DNA from: a virus
Reading direction: 5' to 3' (one strand)
Length of the DNA: 31,624 nucleotides
Virus record (IMG/VR): IMGVR_UViG_3300007165_000007
Location: 1 to 31,624 of that record
Under the pieces are notes generated by a model. That model was not told where the DNA came from and searched no databases. It saw only the letters and a list, made by a program, of their open reading frames with translations. A program made the translations under genes and the position numbers. Positions 10,988-16,756 of the stretch are shown here, in pieces (positions within the stretch are counted from its first letter, which is position 1; every line of letters starts with the position of its first letter).

Positions 10988-11627
10988 TTGTATTCGTATT
11001 CGTTGTTTCGTCTTCCCACCTTCTGTCTCGAAGGTATCGCACCGGGTCCTTCCAGTATTTGCGCTCGCGACCGTTCTTGTGGTTTCCCATGCCTTCTACT
11101 GCAAGTGTGCGGTCCTCGTCGGATAGTCTGTTCCATACAGCAAGGGTTTGCTTCTTGTCCACCTTCTTGTCATATGCAAGCCAAAAGTCCTCAAATGCGT
11201 ATTTGTATTTTATTGTTTCTTTGTTGGTATTTGTTTCTTTATATATATCGATGTTACCCGACTGTTGGATATCACCGACAACGGGAAAACCAGATGTCGG
11301 TAAATCCGCTTCTCGGTCAAGTTGGGGTTCATCGTACACAATATGGTTCCAACCCAACATTCTACCTGTAGCAGCATCCATGTGACGGCAACTAAGCACA
11401 TACCCCTTCTCTTGCAGGGACTTAAACACACGGTCAATTGCGTGTTTTCCGTCTGGAAGTTGATCGTACATATTTTTCTTGTAAAGCACCCAATTGTCCG
11501 GAAGCGAAAGAAGGAAGCACATCATTCCCTTTTCTTCCATCGTAAGCTGATTGGATTGTGAGATTTCGTTTGGGATAATCGCAAAGTCATGCTTGCGTTT
11601 CCCTTTAACAATTTGTCCTGTATTCAT
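10932..11627 (-). CDS. Replication initiator/O-like winged-helix protein
   Basis: A 231-residue protein. Residues 1-110 read like the winged-helix N-terminus of phage O/RepA-type initiators: DFAIIPNEISQSNQLTMEEKG, MMCFLLSLPDNWVLYKKNM, AIDRVFKSLQEKGYVLSCRH. A low-complexity linker (NKETIKYK) leads to a C-terminal helical region (FEDFWLAYDKKVDKKQTLAVW, WKDPVRYLRDRRW) found in DnaD-like and helicase-loader proteins, followed by an Asn/Thr-rich tail. It probably binds the origin and loads the overlapping primase-helicase. ATG at 11627 is chosen; an upstream GTG lies inside the terminator hairpin. It sits directly behind a structured leader, suggesting regulated synthesis. Confidence 0.75.
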   Translation of the reverse strand: MNTGQIVKGKRKHDFAIIPNEISQSNQLTMEEKGMMCFLLSLPDNWVLYKKNMYDQLPDGKHAIDRVFKSLQEKGYVLSCRHMDAATGRMLGWNHIVYDEPQLDREADLPTSGFPVVGDIQQSGNIDIYKETNTNKETIKYKYAFEDFWLAYDKKVDKKQTLAVWNRLSDEDRTLAVEGMGNHKNGRERKYWKDPVRYLRDRRWEDETTNTNTNAKQTNYSYDPNDPRNKW

Positions 11628-11632
11628 AAAAT

Positions 11633-11663
11633 AAAAAAAGCTCGCAAGAACCACTTTGCGAGC
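11633..11663 (-). terminator. Rho-independent terminator immediately before the initiator ATG
   Basis: Stem GCTCGCAA/TTGCGAGC (8 bp, 8-base loop) followed on the minus strand by TTTTTTTATTTT and then ATG at 11627. A strong canonical terminator placed upstream of the gene it should block implies conditional readthrough. Confidence 0.85.
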
Positions 11664-11740
11664 CTTTAGGTTGGTAAGAGCAATTCATTACCTTCCAACC
11701 CTCGTTTACTGTGGTTCTTTAGCAAACGAGGAGTGAAATA
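11633..11740 (-). ncRNA. Three-hairpin leader RNA of the initiator gene, loops complementary
   Basis: Read leftward from a predicted start near 11740: hairpin A (8-bp stem 11731-11724/11707-11700, 16-base loop), hairpin B (GGTTGG/CCAACC or nested GGTAA/TTACC, 11700-11669), hairpin C (8-bp terminator stem 11663-11656/11647-11640, loop AGTGGTTC) and seven U at 11639-11633, six bases before the ATG region. Loop A contains AAGAACCAC and hairpin C contains GTGGTTCTT (11654-11646): nine complementary bases, seven of them in both loops. A kissing or pseudoknot attenuator is the natural reading; function is inferred. Confidence 0.6.
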
Positions 11741-11746
11741 TTTCGA

Positions 11747-11777
11747 CAAACATAAAACAAACACGCGAGTTTGTCAA
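11747..11777 (-). promoter_or_regulatory. Promoter of the initiator leader
   Basis: On the minus strand TTG (11777-11775), 20 bases, TATGTTTG (11754-11747). It overlaps the stop codon of 11774-11965. The spacer contains CTCGCGTGT, similar to the palindrome in the promoter at 4693-4722. Transcription would begin near 11740. Confidence 0.7.
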
Positions 11778-11965
11778 GTGTTTTCTTCATTATTTTTTAT
11801 ATGCCAGGTTTCACAGTCCCAACACATGTATACCTGCTGATCGTAATCACAGTGTTCCTGAGCCTCTTTTCGAGTCTTGTAACACCTTTTTCCACAGCCA
11901 TATATAGAATTTTTGATCATGAACCCAAGGGACAATAAAACTAGAAGAATTGAGCAGATAAACAT
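11774..11965 (-). CDS. Membrane-anchored small zinc-ribbon protein
   Basis: A 63-residue protein: an N-terminal hydrophobic helix (MFICSILLVLLSLGFMI), then CGKRCYKTRKEAQEHCDYDQ, QVYMCWDCETWHIKN. Pattern K-x-C-Y-x-T-x2-E-A and Y-x-C-x2-C-x2-W-H resembles the short zinc-ribbon proteins found widely in bacteria and phages, here fused to a membrane anchor. The ATG lies 4 bases after the -7 box, so its mRNA should be leaderless. It is the first leftward gene from the divergent promoter pair. Role unknown. Confidence 0.75.
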   Translation of the reverse strand: MFICSILLVLLSLGFMIKNSIYGCGKRCYKTRKEAQEHCDYDQQVYMCWDCETWHIKNNEENT

Positions 11966-11969
11966 AGTG

Positions 11970-11999
11970 CAAATTTACGCAAAATAGTATTGTTTACAA
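11970..11999 (-). promoter_or_regulatory. Leftward promoter of the divergent pair
   Basis: On the minus strand TTG (11999-11997), 19 bases, TAAATTTG (11977-11970), with ATG at 11965 four bases further on. Its -33 box is 8 bases from the -33 box of the rightward promoter, so one regulator could control both. Confidence 0.8.
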
Positions 12000-12007
12000 G
12001 CAAGAAC

Positions 12008-12037
12008 TTGACACTGTGTTATTTGTTTGTATATTTG
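12008..12037 (+). promoter_or_regulatory. Rightward (morphogenesis) promoter of the divergent pair
   Basis: TTG at 12008-12010, 19 bases, TATATTTG at 12030-12037, with ATG at 12042 four bases downstream. The start of the spacer holds ACACTGTGT (12011-12019), an inverted repeat resembling the ACAC/GTGT operator-like site at 4703-4712. Confidence 0.85.
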
Positions 12038-12041
12038 CATC

Positions 12042-12263
12042 ATGACGAAATTAAGACCACCAGACGGAAAAATATTTGTTGACGTGCTAGAGAAAGAAAA
12101 AGGCAACGTCACAGCTGTAATTACTCATATTGGCAACGGAGTAGACGAGGAAATAGCTATTGGAAAAAAGGTTTCTCTTGCCAAACTTCCAGACATGGTT
12201 GAATTGCAGGGGATTGAAATGTACTCCATACACTCATCATACGTACAATTTATTTATGAATAA
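12042..12263 (+). CDS. Short GroES-like (Cpn10-fold) protein
   Basis: A 73-residue protein. RPPDGKIFVDVLEKEKGN aligns with the GroES start (RPLHDRVIVKR), THIGNGVDEEIAIGKKVSL with AVGNG...VKVGDIVIF, and ELQGIEMYSIHSSYVQFIYE with the final NEEVLIMSESDILAIVE. The stretch corresponding to the GroEL-binding mobile loop (GGIVL) is missing, as is the roof hairpin, so it is shorter than the usual 95-100 residues. It may need a partner such as the double GroES-like protein at 12781-13584. First gene of the rightward operon; the ATG at 12042 is chosen over an in-frame TTG at 12027 lying inside the promoter. Confidence 0.65.
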   Translation: MTKLRPPDGKIFVDVLEKEKGNVTAVITHIGNGVDEEIAIGKKVSLAKLPDMVELQGIEMYSIHSSYVQFIYE

Positions 12264-12558
12264 GATAGATAACTGGAACAGGGCAATATCTATTATCAAT
12301 ACAATGATTGATGATAAGATTGAGATTTACGAGGTAATGAAGATATTTACCCCAATGGCTTCAACCGCCCGTAGAAATCTTTTGTATTGCAATCCCAATA
12401 TTACGTCTGATGATTTGGATCAGGTTGAAAAGGCTATCGTTAGATACAAGAATACATTGGAAGAAATGGGAAAAACTCAAGTTGAGACACGCGTCAAGCG
12501 GTCAACTTATTTTCAAAAACTGAAAGAGCATTATGATAAGGACAAAGACAAAAAATAA
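12256..12558 (+). CDS. Helical protein, function unknown
   Basis: A 100-residue, highly helical protein (MNKIDNWNRAISIINTMIDD..., IVRYKNTLEEMGK, STYFQKLKEHYDKDKDKK) with a basic and acidic end. It overlaps the GroES-like gene by 8 bases and the next gene by 26. STARRNLLYCNPNITSDDLDQVEKAI could be a short helix-turn-helix. A small-terminase role would suit its position upstream of TerL and its helical nature, but nothing specific supports it. Confidence 0.65.
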   Translation: MNKIDNWNRAISIINTMIDDKIEIYEVMKIFTPMASTARRNLLYCNPNITSDDLDQVEKAIVRYKNTLEEMGKTQVETRVKRSTYFQKLKEHYDKDKDKK

Positions 12559-12784
12559 TTACCACAAGATTATTGAGGTTTATCAATACTACATAGATCG
12601 TGAGAACACGGACATGAAGGACATTGAACGATTGATGAGTAATTGGGATGCCATAAATCTGTTTGGTACATATTCTTCACTCAGAAGGGGCGTGAACAAG
12701 ATAAAAAAGAAGATGCCGGTTGGTAAGAAGAATTTCGAAACGCAAAAGGCCCTGTTTGATATTTATAAAAAATCAGCGAAATGA
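12533..12784 (+). CDS. Small basic helical protein
   Basis: An 83-residue protein, basic throughout (MIRTKTKNNYHKIIEVYQYY, RRGVNKIKKKMPVGKKN), with a YYIDRENTDMKDIERLMSNWD segment. It overlaps the upstream gene by 26 bases and the next by ATGA. No family recognised. A DNA-binding part of the packaging machine is conceivable from charge and position only. Confidence 0.6.
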   Translation: MIRTKTKNNYHKIIEVYQYYIDRENTDMKDIERLMSNWDAINLFGTYSSLRRGVNKIKKKMPVGKKNFETQKALFDIYKKSAK

Positions 12785-13584
12785 ATTTTAACGATATAGA
12801 CATAAATACCATAAGGTTGATAAACGGGGAGTGCCTGATTGAAATCCATTCACTTACTGAAGATGAGATAGATTTTAATGGGGGTAAACTAAAACTAGTT
12901 CACTCCCTGAAAGCAGAAACAGGCGATTTCAATCCAACCGAATTGAGGAGTCTTATTGACTCAATGAAAAAAAGCAATTACAAGGACAAGGAGGCTAAGA
13001 GGAAGTACATGGAACTGTACGGAAAACAGATCCAGGAAGCTGATGATAAAAAGGAAGACCACAGGATGAAGCAGGCCGTAAGAAGGGGTGTTATTGTAAG
13101 GCTTCCGGAAAAAGACCCCAACAATGGTGGTTGGGATTTTAGTTGTGAATTTGATGGAGAGGTGGGCGATGAGGTTTGGTTTGACGCTATGGCCACGAGA
13201 GATAAAATAGAGAACGGAGAGGGCGGAATAGTTGTTGGAGATAAGATGTACATAAGCGTACCCACCAGAACAGTGCTTGCGGCGAAAAGAGGCGACGAGA
13301 TAGTTGGATTCAATGGTTACATAATTGGTAAAATGCTATCAAACGATATAAAGATTGGTTCGCTGTATACGCCAGAATCTAACATAGCAAGGGTAGAAGT
13401 TATTTCTCCACCAAAAAGGAATCCATCATACACCAATAAGGTTCTTTGGACAAATACAGAAGTAAAGAAGGGCGACATTGTTTGCTTAAAAAAGAAATTT
13501 GCAATAAAGTTGGATTCAACAATGGCAGAATCCACTGACTTGGTTAGGTTTCAGTCAAGGGTAATACTTGCATTCGAAGAATGA
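12781..13584 (+). CDS. Tandem GroES-like (double Cpn10-fold) protein
   Basis: A 267-residue protein that reads as two Cpn10-like units. Unit 1: INGECLIEIHSL (strand 1), DFNGGKLKLV (mobile-loop position), a helical charged insert at about 45-98, RRGVIVRLPEK, GEVGDEVWFDA, GDKMYISVPTRTVLAAKRGD. Unit 2 from about 177: FNGYIIGKML, IKIGSLYTPES (mobile-loop position), ARVEVISPPKR, EVKKGDIVCLKKK, then TDLVRFQSRVILAFEE. Each unit shows the GroES succession strand, loop, xVGDxV and final strand. T4 gp31 and related proteins are phage co-chaperonins for capsid folding; a similar role here is inferred. Overlaps neighbours by ATGA at both ends. Confidence 0.6.
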   Translation: MNFNDIDINTIRLINGECLIEIHSLTEDEIDFNGGKLKLVHSLKAETGDFNPTELRSLIDSMKKSNYKDKEAKRKYMELYGKQIQEADDKKEDHRMKQAVRRGVIVRLPEKDPNNGGWDFSCEFDGEVGDEVWFDAMATRDKIENGEGGIVVGDKMYISVPTRTVLAAKRGDEIVGFNGYIIGKMLSNDIKIGSLYTPESNIARVEVISPPKRNPSYTNKVLWTNTEVKKGDIVCLKKKFAIKLDSTMAESTDLVRFQSRVILAFEE

Positions 13585-14234
13585 TAAAATTAGACTTTAG
13601 TAAAATATCGTACAACATTGAAGGCATCCCGGATGACGAGTCGGTAATCTACCGTTTCTCGGACCTGGCCAGTCAAGCCCACATTCTCGACAGGTCTGAC
13701 GACCTTCCTGAAGGGGTTAGCGCTGACAAGGTTGTACGCTATCTCATATATATGTTCGCTCCAGGAACGCCTGTAAAAGACGCCTATCCGGACATCAACC
13801 AGCGCAAACGATATACGTTGAACAAACTCAACATCATGGTTGATGACGCGGATACGGAGAACGGGTACGCTCAGCTCTGCATGATGAATGTAGACTGGGC
13901 GGTGGAGCGATACATCGTCTTCACCCGCTTACAGTGCTCGGAAGATTATTCGATCATGTGTACGGCGGATATACGTATTGCAGCCTTGCAAAGGGCATTG
14001 TTGACTCAACCGGTGGACAGATCAAACGACGATAAGAATTTCCAGGCGGGTCTTGAAAGCTGGAGGCAAACACTTGTTGATGCGCGTACTCGAATAATGA
14101 ATGATGAGACAAGCATCACATTACAGAAGGCAATTACGTTTTCGGTTCGTGCAGAAAACTTGGGCATACAGCCAGAACACTACGCTCGCATATGGCGTGA
14201 GAAAAAAGAAATATTCCCGGAGGTAATACCATGA
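13581..14234 (+). CDS. Protein upstream of terminase, function unknown
   Basis: A 217-residue, mostly helical protein (DDESVIYRFSDLASQAHILD, ADKVVRYLIYMFAPGTPV, ADIRIAALQRALLTQPVDRS, FQAGLESWRQTLVDARTRIM). It overlaps the terminase gene by ATGA, and so is translated together with it. Small terminase subunits usually precede the large one and have an N-terminal DNA-binding part followed by an oligomerisation helix; size and position are compatible, but no helix-turn-helix is evident. I therefore leave it unnamed. Confidence 0.75.
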   Translation: MIKLDFSKISYNIEGIPDDESVIYRFSDLASQAHILDRSDDLPEGVSADKVVRYLIYMFAPGTPVKDAYPDINQRKRYTLNKLNIMVDDADTENGYAQLCMMNVDWAVERYIVFTRLQCSEDYSIMCTADIRIAALQRALLTQPVDRSNDDKNFQAGLESWRQTLVDARTRIMNDETSITLQKAITFSVRAENLGIQPEHYARIWREKKEIFPEVIP

Positions 14235-16693
14235 AGTACGAATACGACGAGGAGGATAAATACGTTACTTTCCACGAGGATGATGATGAGTTAGATACCA
14301 TACGAATCCCCATGCCCAGGCTTGAAGAGTGGTATTCTCATCACTTAAAGCGAGAGGTAACAAGAGAAGAAGCGCTGACGTATGTAGATGGGTATGGTTT
14401 AAATCCAAAAGACCAAAAGTTTACATATCAGGAAACTCCAGAAAAGATAAAGCTCATTTATGAGGTTGTGTTTAATAAAAAACACGCTACCAATAAGTCC
14501 AAGTACAAGGAAGTAGGTGACGTTAGGCTGGAAGATATTTATGAGGAGATTGAATCAAATCAAAAGTATTACAAGGCCGAAATAGAATGGATCAAGTTAC
14601 AGATCAAGCGAAGGTATGTTGGTTATTGGTGTTTTATCAAGGGTAAACCCACCTATTTGAATGGAGCCAACTATTTCTTCTTAAACTTCTGGACAGTAAA
14701 GAATTTCGGTAAGAACAACAATCGACCAGACTATCGAGACTACCAAAGAAAGATGTTTCATCTGTTCATGTACGCTTACTCAACCGAAGACGCGTTTTAC
14801 AAGCACAGGATATTCTATAGGGAAGATGGAGTTGTTAAAACAAAGTATTCAAACCAGGATGTAAAGCTCGTTGTGGACGATATGAAGGAAATGAACCTTG
14901 AATACTACGTAGAGCCAAACATAAATATAACTGTTTCAAAGGGGAAGAGAACCGTTCACGGTATAAACTTCGTTTCTGGACGACGTATTGCCAAGACGGC
15001 AATTGCTTGTTGTTTCTGCACATGGGGGACGCTAAATATGCCTGATCAAACTTTTATCATCCAGGCGATGAACGAGGACCAGGCCGTAAATAAGATATTC
15101 ATAAAACAAATTCAAACACCAGTAAGCAAACTTCCTTTCTTCTTTCGACCTTATTACCGTGGACGTATAGAGGCAAAAGAGGGTTTGCGTTTTCAGTATG
15201 AAGGATCTATTGCATCAGCAGCAAGAGCAGGAATCGTCCCAGAGCAAATGGAATGCTTCATCACGCCACTCCCGTCGACGGAGAAAGCAGCGGATGGAGA
15301 GGCGGAAATCGCATTTGTCTACCGTGACGAGCCAGCGAAGAAAACGGATGCGAAGGCGGCAGACCAAAACATCCCGACGTGGTGGTATAACACGATGAAG
15401 CCAGCAATCGAGCGAGGTGAGAACATTCGTGGGTTCTGCATCATGCCGTCTACTGTGGGCGATATGGATACAGGCGGTGGAGCGCAGTTCTTTGATATTG
15501 CCAACGACTCACATTTCTCCGACAGAAACGAGAACGGCACAACCCCATCTGGACTCATTAACTTCTTTCTTCCTGGATATTACGCTGTTGAAGGATACAT
15601 TGATGAGTATGGCGAGAGTATTATTGATGATCCAAAGGAACCGGTAATGTCCAACGAGGGCAAATGGATTACCAAGGGGGCCAAGTCTTATTTGCTTAAC
15701 CAAGCAGACTACTTTGAGCGTAAGCGTGAGTGGCAGAAGCTCATTAAGTTACAGCAAAACTTTCCTATGAGCTGGAAGCAAGCATTTGCCGTAATACCCA
15801 AAGACATGGGTATGCCAATTGAAAAAATGCGTGACCGCATATCTGAACTTAAATTTTCTCGTACTCCTATTACCACAAAGGTGAACTTTAAATGGATAGG
15901 CGATAAGTTTGGAGGTGACGTGTACGTGGAAAACGATCCCAAGGGTAGTTGGACCATGAGCTATCTACCTCCACACGAGATGAGGAACAGAAAAACGGTT
16001 GTAACCCCAGAAGAGGGGTACATACCTCCAAAGGCTAGGGGTCCAATATATGCCCCAGACCCGTCGGTAATGAATAAGTTTTTTCTTTGCTGTGACCCGG
16101 TAAAGTTCCACAAGCGAAACACAGTAGGTAAAAAGAAATCAAACGCGGCAGCGGCGGTTTTTTACAAACGAGATAGTCAGGCGGATCCAGACACTAAACC
16201 AAGAAACGAATGGGTTAGTAATGACTGGATACTGATTTACAATAGACAGACTGAAGATAAAGCTGAATACCACGAGGAATGGTTGAAGGCCGCTGTGTTT
16301 CTTGGTGCATACGTCTACCCCGAATGGCCAGATGGAGAGGCCCTGGTTGAATACTTCAGGGACAATGGGTTTGATGGTTATTTGCTAAAGGACATAGGGT
16401 CCGACGGGAAACAGGATGCAAGACCAGGTGTTTGGGCTGGAGAGGCTGAGAAAAACGAGATGGCTGGAGACATCATGACTTTTTTCAACAATAACGTTAA
16501 GTATGTGAAAATGTGGGAGATAATCGAGGAATGGAGTCAGATGAGGGGTCTCGACGACTTGACGAACCATGACTTGTGTGCAGCTACTGGATGGTGCATG
16601 AGAGCCATAAAGAGCAGAATGCCAGACCTTTATAAAGAGGTTTATCAACCAATTGAAATAAGGGGAGGTTTTACAATGTTTGATGTAGAATGA
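14231..16693 (+). CDS. terL: Terminase large subunit
   Basis: An 820-residue DNA-packaging motor. ATPase half: SGRRIAKT (249-256) is the variant Walker A typical of TerL, and IAFVYRDEP (D366, E367) the Walker B plus catalytic Glu. Nuclease half, RNase-H fold: FLCCDPV (D622) and NHDLCAATGW (D781) supply the metal-binding acids, with YPEWPDGEALVEYFRDNG between them. The protein is longer than usual (500-650), with a 140-residue N-terminal extension. It docks on the portal, cuts concatemeric DNA and pumps it into the prohead. Between it and the portal gene lies a 63-base gap containing a -7-like box. Confidence 0.93.
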   Translation: MKYEYDEEDKYVTFHEDDDELDTIRIPMPRLEEWYSHHLKREVTREEALTYVDGYGLNPKDQKFTYQETPEKIKLIYEVVFNKKHATNKSKYKEVGDVRLEDIYEEIESNQKYYKAEIEWIKLQIKRRYVGYWCFIKGKPTYLNGANYFFLNFWTVKNFGKNNNRPDYRDYQRKMFHLFMYAYSTEDAFYKHRIFYREDGVVKTKYSNQDVKLVVDDMKEMNLEYYVEPNINITVSKGKRTVHGINFVSGRRIAKTAIACCFCTWGTLNMPDQTFIIQAMNEDQAVNKIFIKQIQTPVSKLPFFFRPYYRGRIEAKEGLRFQYEGSIASAARAGIVPEQMECFITPLPSTEKAADGEAEIAFVYRDEPAKKTDAKAADQNIPTWWYNTMKPAIERGENIRGFCIMPSTVGDMDTGGGAQFFDIANDSHFSDRNENGTTPSGLINFFLPGYYAVEGYIDEYGESIIDDPKEPVMSNEGKWITKGAKSYLLNQADYFERKREWQKLIKLQQNFPMSWKQAFAVIPKDMGMPIEKMRDRISELKFSRTPITTKVNFKWIGDKFGGDVYVENDPKGSWTMSYLPPHEMRNRKTVVTPEEGYIPPKARGPIYAPDPSVMNKFFLCCDPVKFHKRNTVGKKKSNAAAAVFYKRDSQADPDTKPRNEWVSNDWILIYNRQTEDKAEYHEEWLKAAVFLGAYVYPEWPDGEALVEYFRDNGFDGYLLKDIGSDGKQDARPGVWAGEAEKNEMAGDIMTFFNNNVKYVKMWEIIEEWSQMRGLDDLTNHDLCAATGWCMRAIKSRMPDLYKEVYQPIEIRGGFTMFDVE

Positions 16694-16723
16694 TTGTTTT
16701 CAACTATTTAATGAAAAATTTAC

Positions 16724-16731
16724 TACATTTG
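16724..16731 (+). promoter_or_regulatory. Putative -7 box upstream of portal gene
   Basis: TACATTTG fits TAnnTTTG, 25 bases before the ATG at 16757, in the only gap between terminase and portal genes. No TTG is present at 19-21 bases, so the promoter is uncertain. Confidence 0.4.
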
Positions 16732-16756
16732 TCGAGGTTAACTAAATTCGTATAGT

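Noticed and set aside
11880-11900. DnaA-box-like TTTTCCACA
   Set aside because: It is a single copy inside the coding sequence of 11774-11965, on a Lys/Gly codon stretch, so chance is the simpler explanation.
12160-12255. Upstream extension of the helical protein at 12256
   Set aside because: The extension lies inside the GroES-like gene in another frame and is Cys/Thr/His-rich; the ATG at 12256 overlaps the stop by only 8 bases.
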